Assembly (NCBI RefSeq): GCF_003946445.1
Contig: NZ_RHOF01000006.1
Span: 1-64,000 of the forward strand
Reading direction: 5' to 3'
DNA from: Loigolactobacillus jiayinensis
GTDB lineage: Bacteria > Bacillota > Bacilli > Lactobacillales > Lactobacillaceae
Length of the DNA: 64,000 nt
Shown: in pieces, positions 8,758-17,641 of the stretch
Position numbering within the stretch: position 1 is the stretch's first letter
Layout: every line of letters begins with the position of its first letter
Notes under the pieces: model-generated
What the model saw: only the letters and a program-made list of their open reading frames with translations
Told to the model about the DNA's origin: nothing
Database searches by the model: none
Position numbers and translations under genes: made by a program

Positions 8758-9709
8758 TGACTCCAATTATTTTGTGAGTTTGTGAGATAGAGAAAATTTT
8801 ATCAAACACTTTAATAAAGGCCGGATGCATTAAATACACACCGAGATTTGTACTAACTATAATTGTAATTATCTGAACCATTTTATCAGTAAAATTAATT
8901 TTATTAGCTAATCGTTTAATTAAAATAAACAATGATATTGAATAAAGAAATACAATTAATCCAGTTGTTGAAGTTATTTTAATTTCAGGTCTTACTGCAT
9001 TTAAAATAAGGGTTAATAGTAAGCTTAGTAATCCACCTAAAATAAACCAATTTTCTATTTTTCGAGAAAAGTAATTTTTATGAATAAGATATCCCATAAT
9101 GAAATAACCAAGATATGATGATGTTAACAACGGTTGATTAATTTGATCTAACTGAACATCTAGCTTAAAGATACCAGTGGCATAGTTAATGACGCAATTA
9201 AAAGTAAAATAAATACATACTATACCGAATAATAAATTATATTTCTTAGTCAGCGCAAGTTGAGCAAAAATCGGTGTTACTAAATAAAGAGCAATAATGA
9301 CATAAAAGAACCAAAAAATATTATTAATGTGATTAGACATCAAACCTTTAATAAAATCATTAAGACTTGGATCAGTATGCCTTATCGGTCCAGGAACAGC
9401 TGACCAATATATATCAAAGATATACCATAGAACACTCCAAATAAAGAATGGGATAACAACCCGCTTGAATCGATGCTGTAAGAATACCTTAGTACTCTGT
9501 CTTTTTCGATAATCTAGCAACATTGCTCCAGAAATCATAATAAAAAGTAGCACTGCTGGAATAAAAATAATTTGAATAATTGAAGTTTGCTTGTAAACGA
9601 GACTATCAGGCTTTGTAACAAAAAATGCCTGCGACAAATGCAGTCCCAAAACAAAAAAGGTCGCAATTATATTAATTATATCGATGTATAAAAAGCGTTT
9701 TTTTGTCAC
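8735..9709 (-). CDS. Acyltransferase 3 family membrane protein with a frameshifted C-terminus
   Basis: The protein begins with KKRFLYIDIINIIATFFVLG, has about nine membrane helices and includes FFYVIIALYLVTPIFA and GVYLMHPAFIK, typical of acyltransferase-3 enzymes that O-acetylate or succinylate surface polysaccharides. The GTG at 9709 is preferred over an upstream GTG at 9778 because a purine-rich GAAGGGGG sits at the right distance and the family start aligns there. The reading frame ends about 30 residues early, inside the last helix; the missing end is present in another frame (8664-8757). The product may be inactive or unstable. It is the last gene after the Stealth gene and would decorate the EPS repeat unit. 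Confidence 0.8.
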   Translation of the reverse strand: MTKKRFLYIDIINIIATFFVLGLHLSQAFFVTKPDSLVYKQTSIIQIIFIPAVLLFIMISGAMLLDYRKRQSTKVFLQHRFKRVVIPFFIWSVLWYIFDIYWSAVPGPIRHTDPSLNDFIKGLMSNHINNIFWFFYVIIALYLVTPIFAQLALTKKYNLLFGIVCIYFTFNCVINYATGIFKLDVQLDQINQPLLTSSYLGYFIMGYLIHKNYFSRKIENWFILGGLLSLLLTLILNAVRPEIKITSTTGLIVFLYSISLFILIKRLANKINFTDKMVQIITIIVSTNLGVYLMHPAFIKVFDKIFSISQTHKIIGVISIYFQF

Positions 9710-9784
9710 ACTTTTGCCCCCTTCTATGATTACGAAATCACCATTACTAAGAACTAAATGAAACAAAGAGTCAGTCACTACTTT

Positions 9785-10753
9785 TTATTCTACATTAAAT
9801 TTTTCATTTAATGACTCTAAAATTGGCGGTAAATCTTCTTTCAGATTAGACCTATCAGAATCATTGATACACAACATCTTATGCTGACCACTTTGTACAT
9901 CTTTTACAATCGCATTGGTTTCAGACTGCTCATAAAATTTGCTAAACTTGGAATCTCTGGGCGAAAAATCACCACTTTGTAATTGAAAATACCTAATTAA
10001 CCAATGAGAAATATCACTTTTTGTCCTAAATTTATTTCTTGAACAGTTATCTAGTAATTCTGGTTCTAGCCTCCACAACCTATCAAAGTTGCTTTTCTTA
10101 TAACTTAGTGGTGTATGAGGATTATAAAATCCAACTGTATTATGCCAAGGTAGACTTAATATCGAACGTATTAAGAGCTTACCGTACTTAAAATTTATAT
10201 ACTTTCGCCAATTGTGCTTTAGACCAGCCCACTTAGCAAAGTGTCGGTTCAAAACAATTACATTATTTAGAATAATATGGGAAAAATAATCGTCAGTTGG
10301 AATGACTGAATAGATAGCCGAATCTTTAGGATCACCGTTTTCTGCAAAAAAGTCTTGTTTTATCACTGGTCTATTCAAAATCATATCATCATTAAACAAA
10401 ATAAAATGGTCACTTAATCCCGCTATTCTAGATATATTTAATTCAATAACATTCGAATTAAACGTCGGTAAATACTGTTCAGGAATAAATTCAGTATGAT
10501 CGACCACGGTAAATACATCATCTTCGATAAACCAGTCAGGCCGCTGTCCATCTGTGACCAAATAGACTTTATGTACCCATGGTGCAAATCGCTTAATTGA
10601 AGCAATTGAATACTTCAATAAATCAGTGTCTCTAAAACGATCAGAGCTGTTTAAATCTGTATCCAGATTCCAATCACGTAGGGCAATCTCGCGCTTTTTT
10701 GCAATCCTTGCATCACTGCCATCAACCCACGGTAATACAATATCGATATCCAT
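9785..10753 (-). CDS. Stealth family hexose-1-phosphate transferase (capsular polysaccharide phosphotransferase)
   Basis: At 322 residues it shows the Stealth conserved regions in order: DIDIVLPWVDGSD at the N-terminus (CR1), RFRDTDLLKYSIASIKRFAP with VTDGQRPDW (CR2), HFILFNDDMILNRP (CR3 core), and a C-terminal region with Asp/Arg-rich motifs. Stealth enzymes transfer sugar-1-phosphate, giving phosphodiester-linked glycans (CpsY, SacB, the GlcNAc-1-phosphotransferase alpha/beta relatives). In this cluster it implies a phosphosugar side group or backbone in the exopolysaccharide. It is cytoplasmic and starts 14 bases after the preceding glycosyltransferase stop. Confidence 0.88.
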   Translation of the reverse strand: MDIDIVLPWVDGSDARIAKKREIALRDWNLDTDLNSSDRFRDTDLLKYSIASIKRFAPWVHKVYLVTDGQRPDWFIEDDVFTVVDHTEFIPEQYLPTFNSNVIELNISRIAGLSDHFILFNDDMILNRPVIKQDFFAENGDPKDSAIYSVIPTDDYFSHIILNNVIVLNRHFAKWAGLKHNWRKYINFKYGKLLIRSILSLPWHNTVGFYNPHTPLSYKKSNFDRLWRLEPELLDNCSRNKFRTKSDISHWLIRYFQLQSGDFSPRDSKFSKFYEQSETNAIVKDVQSGQHKMLCINDSDRSNLKEDLPPILESLNEKFNVE

Positions 10754-10767
10754 AACTGAATTCCCCT

Positions 10768-11796
10768 CTACTGATTTTTTTCAGCAGCACGCACGGCCGT
10801 TTTGATCATTGAACCATCAATCAGACGTTGCTGCATATTCTGAACTGAGTCCATAATCGCCGCATATTGTTGTTGTGACAAATTCTGTATACGTTCTGGT
10901 ATTTCATCTATTGAATCAATCGCCATGCCAAGATTATTATCCTCGATAAACTTAGCTACGCCTGCTTTTTTCCAGACAATTACTGGTACCCCAGCGGAAA
11001 TATAAAGCGAAGTTTTATGAGGATCAATATAACGTAAATATTCCCCACCCAATCCGGTAACGGAGTCCGTAGCCTCGCCGTCCCAAACCAATCCCCAACC
11101 ATTAGTTAAATATTGAGGCAGTTCATCGGAAGGAACAATGCCATGATAATCAACCGAGGCATCTAACGCACTTTCATCAGCAATGCCACCCCATAAATGA
11201 TATTGCACTAACTTATCACTCTTTAAGCTAGTAACAAACTTTGATTTAGTCAAATTACCTGCAAATAAAATTTTACCAGAAATTGCTTTAGTATGAGGTT
11301 GTTCATTGATTGTTGGTGAATAGTAATCAAATAAGCCTAAAATAACAATACGTGCCTTTAAACCAACTTCACTCAGCTTTTGTTTCATCGCTTCATTATG
11401 AACAATTACGACATCAAAGAGGTTCAAACGAGCCACTTCTTTTTTTAAATCACTTTCTACAGGCGGAAAGCTATCGCGTAAGAAGGGTAAATCATGTACA
11501 ATTGCGATTTTATGAGCGGCCTGTACAATCACTCGTTGATAAAAGCGATCAGTATCTAAATCACTTGAATAAATTGGATACTGTACCACCAGCGTATCCG
11601 CTGGCTGCACAATTTTAGCTAAATTACTAATTGAGCGTAGCCGGTTAAACTGCCGACTTAGTTTATTATTACCAGAGCGTGTTGCAAACGTTAGTGTTTT
11701 GAACCCCTCTGCTGACAAAAAACGATCAATATCGGTATGTGCTTTTACCGATGCATCTTGTTTATCTGGTAACGCATGACTTACAACATACTTCAT
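10768..11796 (-). CDS. Galactofuranosyltransferase/Gtf3-like sugar transferase
   Basis: The product is 342 residues from the ATG at 11796 (GGTGA upstream). It begins MKYVVSHALPDKQDASVKAH with an N-terminal half that binds the acceptor, and has a C-terminal donor half with GLGGEYLRYIDPHKTSLYIS and AGVPVIVWKKAGVAKFIE, the pattern of Gtf3 and beta-1,6-galactofuranosyltransferase-like GT-B enzymes. It probably adds one sugar, perhaps Galf or Glc, to the EPS unit. It is the first gene after the terminator at 11874-11917, so it likely has its own promoter. The donor sugar is uncertain. Confidence 0.7.
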   Translation of the reverse strand: MKYVVSHALPDKQDASVKAHTDIDRFLSAEGFKTLTFATRSGNNKLSRQFNRLRSISNLAKIVQPADTLVVQYPIYSSDLDTDRFYQRVIVQAAHKIAIVHDLPFLRDSFPPVESDLKKEVARLNLFDVVIVHNEAMKQKLSEVGLKARIVILGLFDYYSPTINEQPHTKAISGKILFAGNLTKSKFVTSLKSDKLVQYHLWGGIADESALDASVDYHGIVPSDELPQYLTNGWGLVWDGEATDSVTGLGGEYLRYIDPHKTSLYISAGVPVIVWKKAGVAKFIEDNNLGMAIDSIDEIPERIQNLSQQQYAAIMDSVQNMQQRLIDGSMIKTAVRAAEKNQ

Positions 11797-11841
11797 TTTT
11801 TCACCAACCATCAATATTTTATCTATTTTCTTATACAAGCG

Positions 11842-11869
11842 AGTATAAAACTATGGAAAATTTACGCAA
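11842..11869 (-). promoter_or_regulatory. Candidate promoter for the Gtf3-Stealth-acyltransferase unit
   Basis: On the minus strand TTGCGT, a 16-base spacer and TATACT lie directly after the terminator and about 45-70 bases before the ATG at 11796. The -35 is poor. Confidence 0.35.
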
Positions 11870-11873
11870 AAAA

Positions 11874-11917
11874 CCGACATCAATAACATCATTCCTAGGA
11901 ATGAAGCGTGATGTCGG
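11874..11917 (-). terminator. Terminator inside the EPS cluster, after the GT2 gene
   Basis: CCGACATCA (11874-11882) pairs with TGATGTCGG (11909-11917), with an inner CATTCCTAGGAATG palindrome. On the minus strand the stem is followed by TTTTTT. It divides the EPS cluster into two transcription units or reduces distal expression. Confidence 0.8.
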
Positions 11918-11969
11918 ACTGCCCCCAATAATACCACCAATCAATTTGACTCATCTTAATCCCCTAAAT

Positions 11970-12956
11970 TTATAAGTACTTCCTGCAATACATTTTATTA
12001 TAGCTTGCTGGAAAACACAACATCAGCCAAAAAGCTAACCGATACTTAATCGGTACATTCGGTTTAAAACTACTTCCAATTTCTGCTTTCTGTAGCAAAT
12101 ATTGCCGCTGTTGCCGCAAACTCCAGGTAGGATCGTATTTAACATGATGATGAATCGTATAGATCCACACCCGCAACTTCAATGCTGCCATTAGATTAAT
12201 TTGTTCTTGCTGACTTAGATTGGTCTGTTTTAACAAGTCAATGCACTTCGTCAAATACGATTCACTTAGCTGATCAAGCTCTTGATGAAATGCAGTAGTC
12301 GTACTGCCTTGCCGTTTATAGAAGTTGTACAATGGCTGCATCACAAACTTGATTTTTTTGTAGTGAATTACATTTAAATATTGCCCAACAAATAAGCTAT
12401 CTTCAAAGAAATTACCATTACTAAACCGCAGTTGTTGCTGTTCAATTATTTCACGCCGGAATAATTTGTTCCATAGTCCAACATCACACTCAGTATTAGC
12501 ACCAAAGTAAAGTTTGATCAACTCATTTTGGCTTTGAGCTTGACGAATAATAGGTAACTCAATTTCTTGATTAAACACTTGTCCAGCTGCATCGGTAAAA
12601 ATTTTATTGATCCCCGACTCAACTAGATCATAACCAGCCATATTTTGACACAATTGCTTAAGCATATCCGGTTCGAGTCGATCATCGATGTCAACGAACA
12701 AGATAAATTCACCGGTAGCATGATTCAAGCCATTATTACGAGCAGCGGCTTGTTTCTGATTAGTTTGTATTAACAGCGTGATTGGTAGTTTGTTCTGCCA
12801 CTTCTTCACCTGCGCAACACTGTCATCAGTCGAACCATCATCAATAATGAGCAACTCAAATTGCTGGGGTAACCAATTCTGTTGTGCAATGCTAGTTAAG
12901 CATTGATCAATGTATTTCGTAGCATTATACATTGGAATAATTAGACTTAATTCCAT
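11970..12956 (-). CDS. GT2 family (GT-A) glycosyltransferase
   Basis: The 328-residue protein starts MELSLIIPMYNATKYIDQCL and carries IDDGSTDDS and FVDIDDRLEPDML, the nucleotide-sugar and metal-binding motifs of GT2. WNKLFRREI and NFFEDSLFVGQY lie in the acceptor half, as in EPS side-chain transferases. It has no membrane helices and works on the lipid-linked EPS unit in the cytoplasm. Its ATG follows the DUF4422 stop by 3 bases, so they are co-translated. The sugar is not predictable. Confidence 0.85.
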   Translation of the reverse strand: MELSLIIPMYNATKYIDQCLTSIAQQNWLPQQFELLIIDDGSTDDSVAQVKKWQNKLPITLLIQTNQKQAAARNNGLNHATGEFILFVDIDDRLEPDMLKQLCQNMAGYDLVESGINKIFTDAAGQVFNQEIELPIIRQAQSQNELIKLYFGANTECDVGLWNKLFRREIIEQQQLRFSNGNFFEDSLFVGQYLNVIHYKKIKFVMQPLYNFYKRQGSTTTAFHQELDQLSESYLTKCIDLLKQTNLSQQEQINLMAALKLRVWIYTIHHHVKYDPTWSLRQQRQYLLQKAEIGSSFKPNVPIKYRLAFWLMLCFPASYNKMYCRKYL

Positions 12957-12959
12957 TAT

Positions 12960-13727
12960 CTATACCCGCTTTGGTTTCAGCATCCGTAATACCATGCTGC
13001 CACCCTTTTTTAACCAGTTCTGTGGTTCCATAAACACAAAAGGTACTTCAGTTGTCTTATAGTTAGTGTGCTGTGCCAGCCAAACATCTAGCAAGCGCTC
13101 ACTAAGAAAACCGAAAACACGCGCTTCATAAGTATCATAGGTTGAGATATCTAACTTTTGCTCAACTTCAGCTAAAATGGCAAATAGCCAAGTACAGTAT
13201 TCATCAAATGGCCGTTTTTTCATAATGAACATATTAAACATGTGTGCTGATCGCCGCTGCATCACTTGATGAAACGCATCCAGATATTCTGGATAACTAT
13301 CCTGAATGATCTGCTCCGTCAATGCTAATGGTTCCTCATGATGGGCATGCAGGTAATGATGCTGGTTTGTTTCAATATAATATTTTCGTTTAGTCGGTAA
13401 AATAATATCATAGCTAGTTAATAAAGCAGTAGCTTCACTTTGTGATAGAATCTGCTGCAAATCTTTCTGACGTTTAGGACTAAAATAGCGCCGATAATGA
13501 ACTAAACCAATCGCGTCGGCATCTAAATTCTTCCACGCCCAATAGATTGCCGTCAACTCATTATAATGTGCATTTTTAGCCGAAATATTATCGCCAGTAT
13601 TATCACCAATAAAAGTATGATTAACGTTAGGATGTAGCGCCTTACCAACAAAAATCGGTAAATAAAGCGACTGATCCGCTGGCATTTGATAGTTTTTATG
13701 TGCTGCCACCAATATCTTAATGTTCAT
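12960..13727 (-). CDS. DUF4422 family capsular polysaccharide glycosyltransferase
   Basis: From the ATG at 13727 the product is 255 residues and starts NIKILVAAHK. It contains YLPIFVGKAL, GDNTGDNIS, YNELTAIYWAWKN, GLVHYRRYF and a C-terminal YEARVFGFLSERLLDVWL, all characteristic of DUF4422 (CpsI/Galf-transferase-like) proteins of EPS loci. The start overlaps the last 11 bases of the polymerase gene, which indicates translational coupling; the ribosome binding site itself is weak. A longer start at 13748 would deepen the overlap without matching the family. Confidence 0.85.
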   Translation of the reverse strand: MNIKILVAAHKNYQMPADQSLYLPIFVGKALHPNVNHTFIGDNTGDNISAKNAHYNELTAIYWAWKNLDADAIGLVHYRRYFSPKRQKDLQQILSQSEATALLTSYDIILPTKRKYYIETNQHHYLHAHHEEPLALTEQIIQDSYPEYLDAFHQVMQRRSAHMFNMFIMKKRPFDEYCTWLFAILAEVEQKLDISTYDTYEARVFGFLSERLLDVWLAQHTNYKTTEVPFVFMEPQNWLKKGGSMVLRMLKPKRV

Positions 13728-15096
13728 TTTGTAGCTGACTCCCAACAAATTTGATCATAACAATATAGAAGAAGAAAATAACCAGATAAATGCTATCAGA
13801 CCAAGAAAATGTAAATAACGCTAATATGAAAAGCATAATTAATGAGTAGAAGAAACTTTCAATCAGCACCTGATAAAGCGTTAATTGAGTATCATGTCTT
13901 AAATCAATTTTTTGATAAAGCGTCACTGCTTGTTTACATTTGTGATAGATAAAAATCAAAATTGGTCCAATCCCGATCAAGCCGTAGCCAGCTAACCAAC
14001 CACCCCAAATACTCTGAATTGGATAACCCGATTGCTGAAAAATTGCTTGATATTCCCAATTATGCGTCGTACTCAATGGTACAAATTTAAAGTTGTAGAA
14101 ACTAGTAAACCCATCACCGACCCCAGTAATTGGATAATGTAGGAAAGTTAACAATAAGCCAATAGTACCACCTAATCGGTTAGATGTCCCCTGCTTTTTA
14201 AACAAGAAACTATCAAGTAGATTTTGGATATATGGCACCGTAAGATACAAAAGACCGACGAAACAACAAGCCAACAGGGCAAATAGGAAAAGTTGTTTCC
14301 GCCGCTTTGATTCTAAACGGACTAATAAAATCAAGCCCGCAAAAATAATGACTAAGATGCCTGTAGTCGTTTTAGCGAAGAATAAAACTAAGAAGCTGGC
14401 AACTAATAGTACCCAATAAAACTTAGTTGTCGTTCGCTCAACTCGATTTTTAAAGTAAGAAAAGTTATAGCGAATTGCTGCTAGAATTAGCGGAATAAAT
14501 ACAACCGCCAATAGAACGGCTAGAAAACTAGCTTCTGATGAAAATCCATTGACCCGATGTAAGGTCGTTGTATAGCTTCCCATCGAATAGAAGTCATCTC
14601 GACCAAAATGCTTTGATTCGAAAAGCTTACCAACTAGGTTGACCCAACCATTTAGAATTGGACTAACCGTGGCAATAACCTGTGGTAGTAAAACTAAGAT
14701 AGTAAAGCCAACAAAGGTTTTAATTGTACCTTGAACAAACTTTAAAATTTGCTCCTGACTATCTAATAAAACAACCAATAAATAGTAAATTAGAAAAGCA
14801 CTGCCAAAATAAGCGACAGTGTTCACCGAACTATTCATAATTCCCCGCGTAAAATCAGGATGGTCGGTAGTCGCATAGCTAACACCAATCATAATTAATT
14901 GATCAATAAGTATAATAAATGCCCATAAGGTAACTTTAGGGTCAAATGTGATTGCATCTAATTTTTCTGGCTGTTGCCAAACCTTACGGCACAGAAAAAT
15001 AAAATAAAGATAAATAGGTATTGAAGCCAGCGTAACTGGTATTGATGATCCATAAGATTTTATGAAAAGACCAATTAGTACAAGCCATTGCGCCAT
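13717..15096 (-). CDS. Wzy-like EPS repeat-unit polymerase / O-antigen ligase family membrane protein
   Basis: The 459-residue integral membrane protein has about 10-12 helices and a large outside loop near residues 300-350 that includes GVGDGFTSFYNFKFVPLSTTHNWEY with a His in the position conserved in Wzy/WaaL proteins. It would polymerise lipid-linked repeat units outside the membrane. GGAGG precedes the ATG. It follows the wzz gene by 30 bases and overlaps DUF4422 downstream. Wzy proteins are poorly conserved, so the call rests on topology, loop motif and position. Confidence 0.75.
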   Translation of the reverse strand: MAQWLVLIGLFIKSYGSSIPVTLASIPIYLYFIFLCRKVWQQPEKLDAITFDPKVTLWAFIILIDQLIMIGVSYATTDHPDFTRGIMNSSVNTVAYFGSAFLIYYLLVVLLDSQEQILKFVQGTIKTFVGFTILVLLPQVIATVSPILNGWVNLVGKLFESKHFGRDDFYSMGSYTTTLHRVNGFSSEASFLAVLLAVVFIPLILAAIRYNFSYFKNRVERTTTKFYWVLLVASFLVLFFAKTTTGILVIIFAGLILLVRLESKRRKQLFLFALLACCFVGLLYLTVPYIQNLLDSFLFKKQGTSNRLGGTIGLLLTFLHYPITGVGDGFTSFYNFKFVPLSTTHNWEYQAIFQQSGYPIQSIWGGWLAGYGLIGIGPILIFIYHKCKQAVTLYQKIDLRHDTQLTLYQVLIESFFYSLIMLFILALFTFSWSDSIYLVIFFFYIVMIKFVGSQLQNEH

Positions 15097-15126
15097 AAAA
15101 CAAGCCTCCGATATGAAAAACTGTAG

Positions 15127-15738
15127 TTATTTGCGTTTCAGTAAGCCACCAATGATCAATTCAATAAATAGTCCAATAATACCGCCAAGTACAATTCCAT
15201 ACACGATTGCCTTTTTACCACTGAAGGACGAAGCTGAAACACTCTTCGTATGTGCTTTAGACATAACCGTTACTTGACTATTTTCCGAAACTGTTTGAAT
15301 TTGCTGCTTAAACACGGTTGCAATGGTATTAGTCTGTTTAACGGCCACACGCTTAGACCGGTCAGTTGTTTGAATATGCAACATCAATGAATCAGAATTA
15401 GTTTCAACGACAACCTGTTTTTTTAGATCTGCAACGCTACCGTTATATGATTTAACATTTTTTAATGCTTTATGTACTTTAGTCATTACTTTATTGGAAC
15501 TAATTAAGTCACGGTAGGTGCCCATTAAGCTCAATTCACCATCAACTTGTTGTTGTAAATGATTTGGATTCTCTTTCTTTGCTTTCACTAATACAGTTGT
15601 CTTTGCAGTATACGCCGGTTGATACTGACTTGCCGCATAATGTTGACTTAAAAAACCAACAACTAAAGCTAAGACTACAGGAATATACCAGAACTTTAAA
15701 ATCGTTTTAAGTAATTGTTTAAGCGAAAATCGTTGCAT
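15127..15738 (-). CDS. Wzz/YveK-type chain-length regulator (tyrosine-kinase modulator without kinase domain)
   Basis: The 203 residues have a helix near residues 15-35 (FWYIPVVLALVVGF), an extracytoplasmic domain with YTAKTTVLVKAKK, SNKVMTKVHKALKN and DSLMLHIQTTDRS, and a second helix near the C-terminus (KKAIVYGIVLGGIIGLFIEL) ending LKRK. This is the Wzz/CpsC/YveK architecture. Such proteins control polymer length and, in Gram-positives, activate a separate BY-kinase. No kinase (CpsD) or phosphatase (CpsB) gene lies next to it or anywhere in this window. GGAGATGG precedes the ATG. Confidence 0.85.
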   Translation of the reverse strand: MQRFSLKQLLKTILKFWYIPVVLALVVGFLSQHYAASQYQPAYTAKTTVLVKAKKENPNHLQQQVDGELSLMGTYRDLISSNKVMTKVHKALKNVKSYNGSVADLKKQVVVETNSDSLMLHIQTTDRSKRVAVKQTNTIATVFKQQIQTVSENSQVTVMSKAHTKSVSASSFSGKKAIVYGIVLGGIIGLFIELIIGGLLKRK

Positions 15739-15793
15739 TTAATCCATCTCCTTGTCAATAAAAAATGTTGATGACATCATATCATCAACATTA

Positions 15794-16507
15794 CTAATAA
15801 GCGCCAGTATTCTTAAAAATACTGATAATATTCATACCAATTATCTTAATATCAAACCACAAGCTAGCGTGATCGATATAGTACAGCTCCACACCGCACC
15901 GTTCTGGATACTCAATGTTGCTACGGCCGCTGGCTTGCCACCAGCCCATTGCGCCGGGTGTCATCGATAATAGCTTGTCGACTTGGTCACCGTATTCTTT
16001 TAATTCAAGCTCGACAACTGGCCGTGGTCCGACCAGCGCCATATCGCCTTTGAGTATATTGATAAACTGTGGTAGTTCATCAATTGAAGTTTTACGGATG
16101 AAACGGCCAAATTTTGTGATTCGTGGATCTTCTTCGGCTGGAAGCTTGTAGCTGTTAGCAATGTATTTACGATATAATTCTGGATTTGCTTTTAATTTTT
16201 TGTCAGCATTGACCACCATCGAGCGGAATTTCCAAATTTTAAATGGTTTGCCGTTTTTGCCAATACGCCGTTGTTTATAGATCATTGGGCCTTTATTATC
16301 ACCAAAGCGATAAATAATCGCCATCACAAGGAAAACGGTGGGCACCATGATGATCAGTGCTAAGCCGGAAACAACAACATCTGTGGCCCGCTTGATCACC
16401 AAATAAGTTTTCGAAGGTGTTTGCATATTTTCAAGGTATTTAACCTGGTTAGTAGTGAGTAAACGCGACTGCTGCCAATTTGCCCCCATACTTTCCTTCT
16501 TCTCCAT
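15794..16507 (-). CDS. Undecaprenyl-phosphate sugar phosphotransferase (EPS priming enzyme)
   Basis: The protein has one membrane helix (residues ~40-65) followed by the bacterial sugar transferase domain: KRATDVVVSG, YKQRRIGKNGKPFKIWKFRSM, RKTSIDELPQFINILKGDMALVGPRP, and PGAMGWWQASGRSNIEY. It attaches the first sugar-1-phosphate to undecaprenyl phosphate and so starts the EPS repeat unit. The ATG at 16507 has AGGAGG 10 bases upstream; a TTG one codon earlier is equally well placed. As first gene of the cluster, about 180 bases behind a good promoter, it marks the beginning of the EPS operon. Confidence 0.92.
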   Translation of the reverse strand: MEKKESMGANWQQSRLLTTNQVKYLENMQTPSKTYLVIKRATDVVVSGLALIIMVPTVFLVMAIIYRFGDNKGPMIYKQRRIGKNGKPFKIWKFRSMVVNADKKLKANPELYRKYIANSYKLPAEEDPRITKFGRFIRKTSIDELPQFINILKGDMALVGPRPVVELELKEYGDQVDKLLSMTPGAMGWWQASGRSNIEYPERCGVELYYIDHASLWFDIKIIGMNIISIFKNTGAY

Positions 16508-16690
16508 CAATGATTATCCTCCTAAAACCGGACTGCAGTAGCAATTCCGTAAGTCCGCACACTCAGTACGTGGCTTCAAATTCACAAAGTATTGTTGTTT
16601 TGCTGCGCTGTTGGAAACAACAAATGTAAGTATACTGAATTTACGCCATAAAAACAAGGTTCGGCATAAACGTCGCCCGAAACTTTTCTT

Positions 16691-16719
16691 AGTATAGCAG
16701 TGTCGTTTGAATTCAGCAA
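16691..16719 (-). promoter_or_regulatory. Sigma-A promoter of the EPS operon
   Basis: On the minus strand TTGCTG (16714-16719), a 17-base spacer and TATACT (16691-16696) with an extended TGC lie upstream of the priming transferase. The intergenic stretch 16508-16852 otherwise holds an AGAAAAGTT/AACTTTTCT inverted repeat flanking this promoter and a leader of about 175 bases with no clear riboswitch. Confidence 0.7.
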
Positions 16720-16852
16720 TAAAAATTCTAGCAGGTTACAGAAAACTTAGAAAAGTTTTAGGGCGTCTGTGCAAGCTGACTAACAGCTAAAACACCAACA
16801 AAGCCATTCGTCGATCACTGTCATCAGGTTTACCTTTTCCACCCCATTTCAA

Positions 16853-17587
16853 CTAAGTGCGCGCTTGCCAGATAACCTCGGCCTCAGCACATTTACCGCT
16901 AGTACTAGCAATCAAATGGCGACTGCCTTGTTCGTCTAACTCGTAATAACTTTGTGCCATGTCGCCGGCCTTCAATTCATGCTCGTAGCGAATATTGATG
17001 CTGACTAAATCATGACTATTAAGGAAGTCACCGCCTAAGTGATCAAACATCCAGTCAAAATAGTGCACGTTGTTAACGTGTTGGTTGGCGTCGATATCGT
17101 AATAACGTACGCGATAAGGTTGTTGTTGGGCAACCGCCTTGTCCACATGATGGACGCGCGGAAAACGCTGAATCCCTTTGATCTCAGGAACGTCATAGGG
17201 CTCAACCAGTGCGGGGATCACTGCAACCATGCTACGGGTGGCATAGCTCATTAGTACCCATGAACTGTGAATGGTGACTAGGCGCTCACCGTTAGCTGCG
17301 TCGACCCAATAATCACGGTAACAGAAGTATTTATTATAGCCTGTGGCGGCAGTGCCAAAGGTTACAGTTTCATCTACGTTAGGTAGCCGCTGGATATCAA
17401 TTTGGTATTGGGTGACTACCCAGCCAACGTTATACCCGTGCACCACAGCGTTGGTCAAGCCTAGCTGATCGTTTTGGCGTTCGGAAACTAAGATTGCCAC
17501 GTTGATCAGCATTGCCAGCGTCATTTGGTTCTTGGTATCACCTTCATAATAAGTGACTTGATGTGCTTCTGTGTAAATTGCCGCCAC
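16853..17587 (-). CDS. Acyl-ACP thioesterase (FatA/FatB family)
   Basis: The GTG at 17587 is preceded by AAGGGGGAT, which decides the start over a TTG 15 codons upstream; the product is then 244 residues. Two hot-dog domains are visible: the first with TLAMLINVAILVSERQ and WVVTQYQIDIQRLP, the second with VRYYDIDANQHVNNVHYFDWM, carrying the Asn-His catalytic motif. It hydrolyses acyl-ACP to free fatty acid in the cytoplasm. It starts just after rsmI and may share its transcript. Confidence 0.88.
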   Translation of the reverse strand: MAAIYTEAHQVTYYEGDTKNQMTLAMLINVAILVSERQNDQLGLTNAVVHGYNVGWVVTQYQIDIQRLPNVDETVTFGTAATGYNKYFCYRDYWVDAANGERLVTIHSSWVLMSYATRSMVAVIPALVEPYDVPEIKGIQRFPRVHHVDKAVAQQQPYRVRYYDIDANQHVNNVHYFDWMFDHLGGDFLNSHDLVSINIRYEHELKAGDMAQSYYELDEQGSRHLIASTSGKCAEAEVIWQART

Positions 17588-17641
17588 ACTTTTATCCCCC
17601 TTTAATCTTAACACAGCCGATTTCACGGCCAAAATTTAACA

